Below, one piece after another: positions 6,668 through 15,637 of a stretch of 41,032 nt of DNA; the stretch's first letter is position 1, and every line of letters starts with the position of its first letter. Source of the stretch: CAYRLZ01 sp964425275. Lineage in GTDB: Bacteria; Hydrothermota; Tepidihabitantia; Tepidihabitantales; JBDRVQ01. The notes below the pieces were generated by a model. It searched no databases, had not been told where the DNA came from, and saw nothing but the letters and a program-made list of their open reading frames with translations. The stretch is from NCBI GenBank assembly GCA_964425275.1, contig CAYRLZ010000089.1, positions 1-41,032 on the forward strand, in the 5' to 3' direction. Both the position numbers and the translations under genes were made by a program.

Positions 6668-7572
6668 AGTTTCTCTTTAATTTCTTAATCTTTCCGGGTC
6701 TTCTCTTTATGGCGCTTTTCGGTCTCTTCTTAACCTGGATTGACCGAAAGATAACCGCCCGGATTCAGTGGCGGAAAGGTCCGCCGATTTATCAACCTTA
6801 TGCCGATTTCCTCAAACTTTTAATTAAGGAGGTGACAATCCCGGAGTCTTCTCCCAAGACCCTATTTATTTTAGCCCCGGTGTTAGGGTTAGTAGCAATG
6901 CCGATTGTGGGTATGATGTTATTCTCCATTAATTTTAATCCCCATAGCCTTTTTATTGGTGATTTAATCGTTATCTTATATCTCTTTGCCTTACCGCCCT
7001 TAGCCGTCATCTTAGGTGGCTCGGCTTCTCGGAATCCACTTTCGGCGGTTGGGGCGTCAAGAGAGATGACCCTCTATTTTGGTTATGAACTTCCTTTCCT
7101 CCTTGCGGTTTTAGTTTCGGTAATAAAAGCCGGTAGTATCCGAACCGGCGATATCGTCCTCTACCAAAATAGCCACTCACCTTGCCTCTATTCCCTTTCC
7201 GGAATTATCGCCTTCATTATTATTCTCTTCACGATTCAGGCGAAGTTGGGCTATATCCCTTTTGATATTCCCGAGGCGGAACAGGAGATTATGGCCGGAC
7301 CTTTCTTAGAATATTCCGGTGTCCTTCTGGCAATATTCAAGTTGACCAAGGCGATGATGCTCTTTTTATTACCGATATTTTTAATCACTCTATTCTGGGG
7401 TGGGATAAATAGTCTTTGGGCAATCCCCAAGTTTCTATTAATATTAGTCTTAATCATCTTACTAAAAAATACCAACCCCCGGCTCCGAATTGACCAGGCA
7501 TTAAAGTTTTTCTGGATTATATTAGGGATTTTGGGTATCGTTGCGGTCATTTTAGCGTTTAATCAACTATGA
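6664..7572 (+). CDS. Membrane anchor of group 4 hydrogenase (NuoH/EchB/HycD family)
   Basis: A 302-residue integral membrane protein with about eight hydrophobic helices. Family features are the WIDRKITARIQWRKGPP loop after helix 1 and the cytoplasmic loop ending in PFDIPEAEQEIMAGPFLEYSG, where acidic residues lie on the predicted ion path. It joins the soluble hydrogenase module to the antiporter-like subunits. ATG 6664 overlaps the preceding stop (ATGA) and gives the expected N-terminus; a longer frame reaching back to 6523 runs through the ferredoxin gene and is not real. Confidence 0.92.
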   Translation: MKFLFNFLIFPGLLFMALFGLFLTWIDRKITARIQWRKGPPIYQPYADFLKLLIKEVTIPESSPKTLFILAPVLGLVAMPIVGMMLFSINFNPHSLFIGDLIVILYLFALPPLAVILGGSASRNPLSAVGASREMTLYFGYELPFLLAVLVSVIKAGSIRTGDIVLYQNSHSPCLYSLSGIIAFIIILFTIQAKLGYIPFDIPEAEQEIMAGPFLEYSGVLLAIFKLTKAMMLFLLPIFLITLFWGGINSLWAIPKFLLILVLIILLKNTNPRLRIDQALKFFWIILGILGIVAVILAFNQL

Positions 7573-7600
7573 AAGACATCAGATATGAAAGACATCAGAC
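7569..7600 (+). repeat. Tandem duplication of 16 nt at a gene start
   Basis: The sequence at 7569-7584 (atgaaagacatcag, then at) is repeated at 7585-7600 with one final-base difference. The first ATG overlaps the stop of the membrane-anchor gene as ATGA, while the second begins the hydrogenase small subunit. Because the unit is 16 nt, the first ATG is out of frame with the gene. Confidence 0.85.
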
Positions 7601-8001
7601 TTTTAGGATTGAAGAAATCGCCCTGGGTTTTTCATGTGGCGGCCGCCTCCTGTAATAACTGCGATATTGAAATCCTTGCCGCTTTAACCCCACGGTTTGA
7701 TGTAGAAAGATTTGGTATATTATTAGTTGGCTCACCCCGGCATGCCGATGCCCTATTAGTTACCGGTGTATTAAATCGCAAAAGTCTGCCCAGGGTTTTA
7801 AGGGTATATGAACAGACACCGAAGCCCTGTTTAGTAATTGGCGTTGGCACCTGTACCTGTGATTGTCATATGTTTAGTGATTCTTATAATGTGGTCGGAC
7901 CTTATGATAGACATATCCCGGTAGATGTCTATATACCAGGCTGTCCCCCAAAACCTGAGGCGATAATCGCCGGCGTGGTCAAGGCCTTAGCCAAACTATG
8001 A
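7585..8001 (+). CDS. Group 4 [NiFe] hydrogenase small subunit (NuoB/EchC/MbhJ family)
   Basis: The protein has 138 residues. Cysteines C23, C26 (CNNC), C90 (GVGTC) and C120 (IPGCPPKP) fit the single proximal 4Fe-4S cluster of this family. It passes electrons to or from the NiFe site in the large subunit. It has no twin-arginine signal, so it is cytoplasmic, as in energy-converting hydrogenases. The start is the second ATG of a duplicated 16-nt block, and the stop overlaps the next gene by ATGA. Confidence 0.93.
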   Translation: MKDIRLLGLKKSPWVFHVAAASCNNCDIEILAALTPRFDVERFGILLVGSPRHADALLVTGVLNRKSLPRVLRVYEQTPKPCLVIGVGTCTCDCHMFSDSYNVVGPYDRHIPVDVYIPGCPPKPEAIIAGVVKALAKL

Positions 8002-8429
8002 GCCCAAGACCCTTAGAAAGAGAAATTAAAGAAAAATTCCCCAAAGTGAAGATTTACGAACATTCGCCGAAAAGATTCTATCTCTCTATGCCAAAAGAAG
8101 AGATTCGGAAGATTGCCGATTTTCTATTCAAGGAAAAGGGGTTGCGGTTATCAATAATGACCGGAATTGATACCCGAGAGGGAATTGAAATCCTTTATCA
8201 CTTCTCCGAGGACAAAACTGGAACTTATTGGACAGTGAAGACAGTGGTTGATAAGGCAGAGCCGAAGATTGATACAATATCGGACATCACCAAGGCCGCG
8301 GCCTGGATTGAACGGGAGATTTGGGAACTCTTAGGAGTAGAATTTATCGGACATAAAAACCTCGTTCCCCTCTTAACCGCTGAGGATTGGCCAAGAGACC
8401 GCTTTCCCTTAAGGCGTGATTATGAGTAA
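7998..8429 (+). CDS. NuoC/EchD-like 30-kDa-type subunit
   Basis: A 143-residue soluble protein with the signature of the complex I 30 kDa family near the C-terminus (KAAAWIEREIWELLGVEFIG, then a WPRDRFPLRRDY end). It is shorter than bacterial NuoC and similar in size to hydrogenase EchD/MbhK-type subunits. It probably helps assemble the small and large subunits. It overlaps both neighbours (ATGA at its start, 8 bp at its end). Confidence 0.88.
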   Translation: MSPRPLEREIKEKFPKVKIYEHSPKRFYLSMPKEEIRKIADFLFKEKGLRLSIMTGIDTREGIEILYHFSEDKTGTYWTVKTVVDKAEPKIDTISDITKAAAWIEREIWELLGVEFIGHKNLVPLLTAEDWPRDRFPLRRDYE

Positions 8430-9603
8430 AAGAATTATCCCAATTGGACCTTATCACCCTTTACAAGAAGAACCGGAATTCTTCAAACTGATTGTTGAGG
8501 GTGAAAAGGTCGTCGGTCTTGAGATAAATATCGGTTATAATCACCGGGGGCATGAGTTCCTTTCACCGAAAATGACTTATGAGCAGATACCTTACTTAGT
8601 GGAAAGGATCTGTGGCATATGTTCTAATTCTCATCCCTTTGCCTTTGTGATGGCCGTAGAAGATGCGGCAAAGATTGAAATTCCGGAGCGGGCAAAATAC
8701 ATTAGAACAATAAATCACGAATTGGAAAGACTCCATTCCCACCTCCTCTGGTTGGGCTTAGCCGGACATTTTATCGGTTATAATACAGTCTGGATGTGGT
8801 CCTGGAAATATCGGGAACCAATCTTGGATTTATTTGAAATGATTACCGGAAATAGAAATCATTACGCAATGAATAAAGTGGGCGGTGTCCGCTGGGATAT
8901 TAAAGAAGAGCATATCCCGATTATGGAAAAGACCCTCCAAGAATTGGAAAAGGTTGTGAATATGTTCACCCAGGCGATTCTTGATGACCCGGTAATCTTA
9001 GCGAGATTGGAAGGTGTCGGGGTTTTACCAAAAGAAGAGGCAATAAATTATGGCGTGGTAGGACCAACCGCCCGCGCCTCCGGCGTAGCCATTGATGTCC
9101 GAAAAGATGACCCCCACGCCGCTTATGATAAGATAGATTGGGATGTTATCGTCTTTGAGGAAGGGGATGTCCTGGCCAAAGCAAAGGTGAGGTTATTAGA
9201 ATGCTTTGAATCAATAAAGATAATTAGAGGATGTCTAAAAGATATGCCCAGAGGTGAAATAGAAACGAAGATTGACGAAATTCCGCCCGGAGAAGGAATT
9301 GGTCGCACTGAGGCCCCGCGAGGCGAAGTATTCCATTATGTCCGGACATCGGGTGGTAATTATCCAATCCGACATAAGATTCGGGCACCAAGTTATATGA
9401 ATGTCCCTTCTAATGAATACGCCTGTGTTGGTTATTCAATTGCCGATGCGGCTCTGACCTTAGCCGCGGTTGACCCCTGTTATTGCTGCACCGAACGGTT
9501 AACGGTCTTTGTCGACGGCAAGTTAAAATATACCTATCCGGATATCTTGCAAATATCTTGGAAAAGAACCGAAGAGTTGAAGAGCAAATTTAATCGCCGC
9601 TAA
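8422..9603 (+). CDS. Group 4 [NiFe] hydrogenase large (catalytic) subunit
   Basis: A 393-residue protein of the NuoD/EchE/MbhL family. All four NiFe ligands are present: C64 and C67 in the ERICGICSNSH motif, and C353 and C356 in the C-terminal DPCYCC motif. This separates it from complex I NuoD, which has lost them, so H2 chemistry is expected. ATG 8422 is preferred over GTG 8416. The maturation genes (hypA-F) needed to build the NiFe centre are not in the window. The sequence supports group 4, but subgroup assignment needs a tree. Confidence 0.95.
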   Translation: MSKRIIPIGPYHPLQEEPEFFKLIVEGEKVVGLEINIGYNHRGHEFLSPKMTYEQIPYLVERICGICSNSHPFAFVMAVEDAAKIEIPERAKYIRTINHELERLHSHLLWLGLAGHFIGYNTVWMWSWKYREPILDLFEMITGNRNHYAMNKVGGVRWDIKEEHIPIMEKTLQELEKVVNMFTQAILDDPVILARLEGVGVLPKEEAINYGVVGPTARASGVAIDVRKDDPHAAYDKIDWDVIVFEEGDVLAKAKVRLLECFESIKIIRGCLKDMPRGEIETKIDEIPPGEGIGRTEAPRGEVFHYVRTSGGNYPIRHKIRAPSYMNVPSNEYACVGYSIADAALTLAAVDPCYCCTERLTVFVDGKLKYTYPDILQISWKRTEELKSKFNRR

Positions 9604-9606
9604 TTT

Positions 9607-10821
9607 ATGTTTGAAGGCTTAAACCTAATTAGTTTCTCTTTTTCCCGCCTCGGTCTTTTCTTTACCATACTTTTTGGTCTAATTGGGCTTCTTTCTATTT
9701 TGTATTCTCTCTCCGATAAAAGGGTTAATAAAATCTGGGGCGGGATTATTCTCTTGACGCTTTCGGGCATTGGCATCGCCTTGGCTAATAACCTTCTCCT
9801 CGTATTTGTGCTGTGGGAAATCTCCACAATTGCTGTCTGGCAACTCGTTGCCTATTATCGGGATCCAGCGAGTTTAAGGGCAAGCGCATTGACCTTCCTC
9901 TTCAATCTTGGTTCGGCAACCTTTATGTTAGTGGGTATTGGGCTTATCTTCTTAGAAACAAAGACCCTTGACCTCTCCTTACTCTCGGAGAGGAGTTTTT
10001 CACTCTTGGCCGGAATTTTGGTTTTAATCAGTATCCTGACAAAATCGGCCATCTTACCGTTTTACATCTGGCTTGTGCCGGCCTATAAAAATGCACCGAT
10101 TCCGGCAATCGCCTCTCTATCGGGAATTGCGGAAAATATTGGGCTAATTCTTTTCTTAAAACTATTTGTTCTAACTGCCACTCGCCCGATGGAGTTTTAT
10201 TCTCTGGGTAGTGGTTTAGCCATCGTCTCTTCAATTCTGGCGGGCGGTATTGCTCTCCTGGCTCCTGACCTAAGGAAAGTCCTCACCTATTCAACCATCT
10301 CCCAATTAGGACTTATTCTTTTTGGTCTTTCGGTAATGAAGTTCTCCGGGGTTATGGGAGGAATTCTCCATATCCTTACCCATTCCTTAGCCAAACCTGG
10401 ACTCTTCTTCGCTATGGGCATCTTGGAAACCCGTCGTGGCGGAAATGAAAAAATTGCCATAAGTTGGCGTCGGCTCTCCTTACCCTTTGCCCTTTTATCA
10501 TTATCTTTAATTGGCCTGCCACCCTTTTTGGGTTTCTTCTCAAAGTTGGGGATTGTCATTGGCGCGATTGAGAGTTCTTATCTTTTTGGTATCGGGGCAA
10601 TCGTCTCCTCCCTCTTCACCCTCCTCTATCTTGTGAGGATTTATCGGGGATTATTTTTAAGTAATGCCTCTTCATTATTAAACGATAAATCCAACCAGGG
10701 AAATGCCGGAATCGGAATAGGTATTATATATATTTTGGCTTTTCTCTCCCTGCTTCTTGGCATATTTTTCTTTCTCCTAATAAAATATTTAGAACCAGAA
10801 CTTAGATTATGGATGAAGTGA
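9607..10821 (+). CDS. Antiporter-like membrane subunit (NuoN/MrpD superfamily), first copy
   Basis: A 404-residue, about 12-helix protein of the proton-conducting NADH dehydrogenase M/N/L family. Features include VLWEISTIAVWQLVAYY (conserved glutamate in a helix), LTKSAILPFYIWLVPAYKNA (conserved lysine before the broken helix) and LTHSLAKPGLFFAMG. It is shorter than typical NuoN. It begins 3 nt after the large-subunit gene and has no clear ribosome-binding site, so coupled translation is likely. Inferred role: an ion-translocating unit of the hydrogenase complex. Confidence 0.87.
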   Translation: MFEGLNLISFSFSRLGLFFTILFGLIGLLSILYSLSDKRVNKIWGGIILLTLSGIGIALANNLLLVFVLWEISTIAVWQLVAYYRDPASLRASALTFLFNLGSATFMLVGIGLIFLETKTLDLSLLSERSFSLLAGILVLISILTKSAILPFYIWLVPAYKNAPIPAIASLSGIAENIGLILFLKLFVLTATRPMEFYSLGSGLAIVSSILAGGIALLAPDLRKVLTYSTISQLGLILFGLSVMKFSGVMGGILHILTHSLAKPGLFFAMGILETRRGGNEKIAISWRRLSLPFALLSLSLIGLPPFLGFFSKLGIVIGAIESSYLFGIGAIVSSLFTLLYLVRIYRGLFLSNASSLLNDKSNQGNAGIGIGIIYILAFLSLLLGIFFFLLIKYLEPELRLWMK

Positions 10822-10843
10822 TTATTGTCCGAAATCAGTCTTT

Positions 10844-12754
10844 ATGATAAATCCTCTCCTCTTAGTCATACTCCTGCCCATCGCCATTGGTATCTTGGGA
10901 TATTTCCTTTCCCGGTTAAGGAGTGAATTAAACTTTTTAGGCGGTCTCTTAACTCTCTATTATGCCTTTCGGCTTTTCCTTCTCCAAAAGGGTCGGGTCT
11001 TAGAATATAAACTGGCAACAATTTATAATATTGATTTTAAGTTGCAATTAGATGGGCTATCCAGTTTTATCCTCCTCTTTGGTGCACTTTTCGGTTTTCT
11101 TCTGATTCTCTATTCCCTCCGCTATATCAAACGATTGGAGGTCCAGAGATTAAGGGCTTATTATCTTTATATCTTATTAACCATCGCTGGCGCTAACGGT
11201 ATCTTTCTGAGTAATAATCTCTATCTCTTATTGGTCTTCTGGGGATTTCTTTTAAGTATCCTATATGGTTTTTTCCTTATCGGCAAAAATGACACATCTT
11301 ATGCCTGGCAGAAGACACTTACCATCATCGGGCTATCGGACTTTTTACTCCTCTTAGGAATTACCTTTTTATTCGTAAGGGCGGGAAATGTCTCAATTAT
11401 TCCCGCATTTCCTTTAACCTTAAATGACCCCTATTATATTGCCTCCTTTATCCTGATTTCTATTGGTGCCCTGGCCAAAGCCGGGGCGATGCCCCTCCAT
11501 TCCTGGATACCAGCCGCCGCCCAGGTATTGCCGGCAACAACGATGGCCTTCATCCCTGCCTCTTTGGATAAACTCTTGGGGATATACCTCTTAACCAGGA
11601 TTTCGGTTTATATCTTTGACCTAAGAACCAATATGATGTTAAGGGAGTTTCTTTTGATAATTGGTGCTGCTACTGTCTTTTTTGCCGTGATGATGGCCAT
11701 TATCCAAAAGGAGGCGATGCGGCTCTTATCTTTTCACGCCGTCTCCCAGGTTGGCTATATGGTCTTAGGAATTGGCACCGGCATTCCCATTGGTGTAGCG
11801 GGCGGTGTCTTCCATATGCTAAACAATGCCTTGTATAAATCTGGCCTCTTTCTTGCTTGTGGTTCGGTTGAATACTGGACAAAGGATACAAAACTTGATA
11901 ACCTTGGGGGATTTGCCCCAAAGATGCCCCTCACATTCCTCTCATTCATCATCGCGGCAATGGCTATCTCTGGTATTCCACCATTAAATGGTTTTGTCTC
12001 AAAATGGATGGTTTATCAAGGGCTATTAGAATTGGGACGACAGGGAAATAGACTGTTTGTCCTCTATTTATTGGCGGCGATGCTGGGTAGTGTCTTGACC
12101 TTAGCCTCTTTCTTAAAACTTACCTATTCTATCTTCTTGGGGGAGCGACCCAAAGGATTTGAGAAGATAAGAGAGGTGGGATTTTCTATGTGGCTACCAA
12201 CCATAATAATTGCCCTCTTCTGTATCACATTCGGTGTCCTTGCCTATCCGATTGCCCTGCGCTATTTAATCTACCCTGGGCTTCCTTATTCAACAACTGA
12301 GGTGGGATTTTATCAGCCGCTATTGGCAACCTTTCTTCTCCTTCTGGCTCTCGGCATCGGACTGGCTATCTACTACTTCGGAAGGCAGATTAAAAAGACG
12401 AAGAAGAGTGAAGTCTTTGTTGGTGGCGAGGTCTTACCCGTAGGGGAAGGCTCGTTTACCGGCACCAATTTTTACTCTTCACTGAAAGAACTCCCGATAT
12501 TGGATAAATTATATGAGTTTGGCGAAGGCGGTGCCTTTGATTTATTCAATTACTTCACAGGAATTGCGCAGGTCTTGGGCACGATTTTTCAAGTGGTGAT
12601 TAATCGGATTATTGAGGAATTTTATCAACGTTTAGCCAGGCTAATGAGAACAATCGGGCAGGGATTATCTCTTCTCCATACCGGCTTTTTACCTCTCTAC
12701 CTGGCCTGGCTTTTTATCGGTGCGATTTTACTTTTCACCCTTTTGGTCCGATGA
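10844..12754 (+). CDS. Large antiporter-like membrane subunit (NuoL/MrpA N-terminal type), second copy
   Basis: A 636-residue protein with about 16 hydrophobic helices. It shows the NuoL/MrpA core: ALAKAGAMPLHSWIPAAAQV (lysine and broken helix) and FHMLNNALYKSGLFLACGSV. An extra C-terminal stretch of about 150 residues has an amphipathic segment (roughly 520-600) and a last membrane helix, reminiscent of the NuoL lateral arm. Followed by the DUF4040 gene, it corresponds to the N-terminal two thirds of MrpA. The gene has no visible ribosome-binding site. Confidence 0.87.
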   Translation: MINPLLLVILLPIAIGILGYFLSRLRSELNFLGGLLTLYYAFRLFLLQKGRVLEYKLATIYNIDFKLQLDGLSSFILLFGALFGFLLILYSLRYIKRLEVQRLRAYYLYILLTIAGANGIFLSNNLYLLLVFWGFLLSILYGFFLIGKNDTSYAWQKTLTIIGLSDFLLLLGITFLFVRAGNVSIIPAFPLTLNDPYYIASFILISIGALAKAGAMPLHSWIPAAAQVLPATTMAFIPASLDKLLGIYLLTRISVYIFDLRTNMMLREFLLIIGAATVFFAVMMAIIQKEAMRLLSFHAVSQVGYMVLGIGTGIPIGVAGGVFHMLNNALYKSGLFLACGSVEYWTKDTKLDNLGGFAPKMPLTFLSFIIAAMAISGIPPLNGFVSKWMVYQGLLELGRQGNRLFVLYLLAAMLGSVLTLASFLKLTYSIFLGERPKGFEKIREVGFSMWLPTIIIALFCITFGVLAYPIALRYLIYPGLPYSTTEVGFYQPLLATFLLLLALGIGLAIYYFGRQIKKTKKSEVFVGGEVLPVGEGSFTGTNFYSSLKELPILDKLYEFGEGGAFDLFNYFTGIAQVLGTIFQVVINRIIEEFYQRLARLMRTIGQGLSLLHTGFLPLYLAWLFIGAILLFTLLVR

Positions 12755-12759
12755 AGACC

Positions 12760-12787
12760 TTGACTTTTTTAATTTTTACCTTACAAT
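12760..12787 (+). promoter_or_regulatory. Internal promoter before the Mrp part of the operon
   Basis: TTGACT (12760-12765), a 16-bp spacer and TACAAT (12782-12787) lie in the only longer gap within the operon (56 bp). The next gene starts at 12811 and has GGAG (12800-12803) 7 nt before the ATG, so this promoter gives a short leader of about 17 nt with a ribosome-binding site. Confidence 0.6.
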
Positions 12788-12810
12788 GAGCAACGGTTTG
12801 GAGTATAAAT

Positions 12811-13341
12811 ATGATTGAACTCTATCTATTAATAATCGCTATGTTAGCGGCGGCGATTGTTGCCATTGAGATAAAAGACCTGTTGGCCGCCGCGGTCGCC
12901 GTGGGACTAGTCGGTTTTACAGTAGCGATTATGTTTATCCTCGTTTCCGCACCAGATTTGGCAATCGTCCAGATTGTCGTTGAGGTGCTCACTGTCGTCT
13001 TCTTTGCCGCGGTCATTCTCCGCACCACCCATATTGATACGACAATTGGCAAAGGAATAGATAAGGAAATCGTCTTTCCCCAGGTTTGCTTCTTTATCTT
13101 CGGTATCTCTTTTCTTATCTTTGCCCTCTATGCCTTAAAAGACCTGCCGCCTTTTGGCTCACCGATAATGAAAGTGGCTAATACTTATATAAAAGAAGGT
13201 TTGGAGAAGACCGGAGCCGCAAATCTTGTGGCCGCAGTAATCCTTGACTATCGTGGTTATGATACCTTAGGCGAAGCCACCGTCCTCTTCACCTCCGTCT
13301 TAGGGGTATTGGCGATATTAAGAAAAATTGGGAGGAAATGA
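12811..13341 (+). CDS. MrpA C-terminal/MbhD-MbhE-like membrane subunit
   Basis: The protein has 176 residues. The first about 85 form three helices of the DUF4040/MbhD type (IKDLLAAAVAVGLVGFTVAI, then APDLAIVQIVVEVLTVVFF). The rest resembles MbhE and ends with an Mrp-type periplasmic loop and helix (NLVAAVILDYRGYDTLGEATV). Archaeal MbhD and MbhE are separate genes; here both parts lie in one protein. Together with the preceding large subunit it represents a split MrpA. It overlaps the next gene by ATGA. Confidence 0.85.
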   Translation: MIELYLLIIAMLAAAIVAIEIKDLLAAAVAVGLVGFTVAIMFILVSAPDLAIVQIVVEVLTVVFFAAVILRTTHIDTTIGKGIDKEIVFPQVCFFIFGISFLIFALYALKDLPPFGSPIMKVANTYIKEGLEKTGAANLVAAVILDYRGYDTLGEATVLFTSVLGVLAILRKIGRK

Positions 13342-13799
13342 ATATGACCCAAGGTCAAGAAAAGCCAAGAGGGATGACAATAATTGTGAAAAATATCACC
13401 CGGTTAATTGCCGGGTTTATCTTCCTTTACGGTGTCTATATTGTCTTCCACGGACACTTAACTCCGGGTGGTGGTTTTGCTGGTGGCGTCGTCATTGCTG
13501 GTTCTTTTATTCTCTTAATCCTTGCCTTTGGCTCCCAAGAGATTACCGAAAAGGTCTCTTATTCTTTTTCATCTCTATTTGAGAGTTTAGGGGGAATCTT
13601 TTTCTTAATAATTGCCCTCTTGGGAGCGATTGCCGGCTTTTACTTCTTTTGGAATCTCCTGCCCAAGGGAACTCCCTTACGACTTATCAGTTCCGGGATA
13701 ATCCTGCCGGCCAATATTGCCATTGGGATAAAGGTCGGGGCCGGTCTTTTTGCCATATTTTTAGCCTTAGCCGCTACCAAGTATATAATGGAGGAATAG
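13338..13799 (+). CDS. mnhB: Na+/H+ antiporter subunit MnhB domain (MbhF-like)
   Basis: A 153-residue, four-helix membrane protein of the MnhB family. It contains the typical LTPGGGFAGGVVIAG motif in helix 2 and starts with an ATG overlapping the previous stop, preceded by a strong ggagg. It forms part of the ion channel region of Mrp and membrane-bound hydrogenases. Confidence 0.92.
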   Translation: MNMTQGQEKPRGMTIIVKNITRLIAGFIFLYGVYIVFHGHLTPGGGFAGGVVIAGSFILLILAFGSQEITEKVSYSFSSLFESLGGIFFLIIALLGAIAGFYFFWNLLPKGTPLRLISSGIILPANIAIGIKVGAGLFAIFLALAATKYIMEE

Positions 13800-14138
13800 A
13801 TGATACTCTTTATTGCCTGCATCGGACTTTTTCTCATTGGTATCTATGCGGTCGCAACCAAAAGAAATCTCATTAAGATTGCCATTGGCTTCTGTATGAT
13901 GGAGTATGCGGTAAATCTTCTCTTTGCCTTTATTGGTTTTAAGAAGAATGCCTTAGCCCCAATCATCACCTCCCAGACCTTGGAAAGAAACTTTGTTGAC
14001 CCAATTCCCCAGGCATTGGTCCTTACATCAATTGTCATCGGGTTAGGAACGACCGCCCTTATCCTTTCCCTAATTGTCCGAATTTATGAGAAGTATAAGA
14101 CCCTTGATATAAAGGAGATTCGGAAACTACGGGGATGA
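13800..14138 (+). CDS. mnhC: Na+/H+ antiporter subunit MnhC (NuoK-like)
   Basis: A 112-residue, three-helix protein of the NuoK/MnhC family. Helix 2 carries the membrane glutamate in GFCMMEYAVNLLFAFIG, and helix 3 contains the typical DPIPQALVLTSIVIGLGTTA motif. The start codon directly follows the stop of mnhB, and the end overlaps mnhD by ATGA. Confidence 0.93.
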   Translation: MILFIACIGLFLIGIYAVATKRNLIKIAIGFCMMEYAVNLLFAFIGFKKNALAPIITSQTLERNFVDPIPQALVLTSIVIGLGTTALILSLIVRIYEKYKTLDIKEIRKLRG

Positions 14139-15637
14139 AAGGTTTTCTACCATTATTTGTTGCCTTACCATTGGCTGGGGCTTTTCTCATCCCCCTCGCC
14201 ACCAAGATTAAAAAGTGGTTGGGAGTGCTTTTGGCAAATATTGTCACCGCTTCTCTTTTGGGTCTTTCGGTCTTGGGGATAATGGAGACATTCTGGGGTA
14301 AAATCATTGTCTATCAAATTGGTGGTCATCATCCAACCTTGGGGATTATCTTTGCCTTTGATTCTCTTTCCGCACTGATCGTCTTGCTTATCGGGTTAGT
14401 TGCCTTTTCCGCCCTTCTCTTTTCCGTGCGCTACACCGATAAATTTACCGGGGTGGGGAAATTCTATTCCTTAGTGATGCTTTTATTAGCCGGAATGAAT
14501 GGGGTTGCCCTAACCGGCGATTTGTTCAATCTATTTGTCTTCTTAGAGATTTCCGCTATCGCCTCTTATGCCCTGGTCAGTTTCGGGATAAACGATAAGG
14601 AATTAGAAGCCGGTTTTAAGTATATGGTCCTTGGTGAAGTTGGTGGATTATTTATCCTCTTAGGGATTGCCTTACTCTATTCCGCCACGGGAACTTTGAA
14701 TATGGCCGATTTGGCTAATACCCTGACTAATTTACCCAAAACACCAATCGTCTGGTTTATTTTGGGGATATTCCTCTTTGGTTTTATGATAAAATCAGCG
14801 GTAATCCCTTTCCATACTTGGCTACCGGATGCCTATCAATATGCCCCGGCATCAATCTCGGCACTTCTGGCCGGGGTCTTCTCCAAGGTGATTGGGATTT
14901 ATGCCTTAGTAAGAATTACCTTTAATATCTTCAACCTCTCACCCAAAACCGCACCGGTATTCTTTAACCTTCTTCTCTATTTAGGAGTTGGGTCATTGAT
15001 AACTGGCGGATTTTTGGCATTGAATCAGAACAATTACAAGAAAATCTTATCCTACTCTTGCATCAGTCAGATTGGTTATATCTTTGTCGGTTTGGGAATT
15101 GGTAACTATTGGGGTATAACCGGCGCGTTATTTTTCATTTTGGCCCATGCCTTAACCAAAGGACTCCTCTTTTTAACCGCGGGTGATGTGGAACATAAAT
15201 TAAATACTACTGATTTAGCCGGAATTAAAGGGTTGAGGGATAGAATGCCCACCACCTCCTGGTCACTGATTATCGGGTTACTCTCTCTTTCGGGTGTTCC
15301 ACCTTTACCGGGCTTCTTTGCCAAATTACTCATCATCATTGGGGCACTGGCCGCTCATTTATACCTGGTGGCAATCATCTGCTCTCTATACTCAACATTA
15401 ACCCTTGCCTATTTATTAAAAATCTGGCAGCCAATAGCCGGTAAGTCAGAGAGCACTCTTGGATACCCCGGGCGTGCTGCCGAAATACCAACGATGACTA
15501 GCGCTATACTCTTTTTGGTTGTTGTCGTAATTATCTTTGGAATTGGCTTTAAGCCGGCTTTAACCTGGATTGTTGAGCCGGCCGCTACTGCCCTATTAAG
15601 GGGCATTGGTTATGCGAAAATTATTTTGGGAGGATAG
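14135..15637 (+). CDS. mnhD: Na+/H+ antiporter subunit MnhD (third antiporter-like subunit)
   Basis: A 500-residue, about 14-helix MrpD/NuoM-type subunit. Key motifs are LFVFLEISAIASYALVSFG (conserved glutamate), MIKSAVIPFHTWLPDAY (lysine and broken helix) and ALFFILAHALTKGLLFLTAG. It is the third member of this superfamily in the operon. Ion specificity (Na+ or H+) cannot be read from the sequence. Confidence 0.94.
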   Translation: MKGFLPLFVALPLAGAFLIPLATKIKKWLGVLLANIVTASLLGLSVLGIMETFWGKIIVYQIGGHHPTLGIIFAFDSLSALIVLLIGLVAFSALLFSVRYTDKFTGVGKFYSLVMLLLAGMNGVALTGDLFNLFVFLEISAIASYALVSFGINDKELEAGFKYMVLGEVGGLFILLGIALLYSATGTLNMADLANTLTNLPKTPIVWFILGIFLFGFMIKSAVIPFHTWLPDAYQYAPASISALLAGVFSKVIGIYALVRITFNIFNLSPKTAPVFFNLLLYLGVGSLITGGFLALNQNNYKKILSYSCISQIGYIFVGLGIGNYWGITGALFFILAHALTKGLLFLTAGDVEHKLNTTDLAGIKGLRDRMPTTSWSLIIGLLSLSGVPPLPGFFAKLLIIIGALAAHLYLVAIICSLYSTLTLAYLLKIWQPIAGKSESTLGYPGRAAEIPTMTSAILFLVVVVIIFGIGFKPALTWIVEPAATALLRGIGYAKIILGG

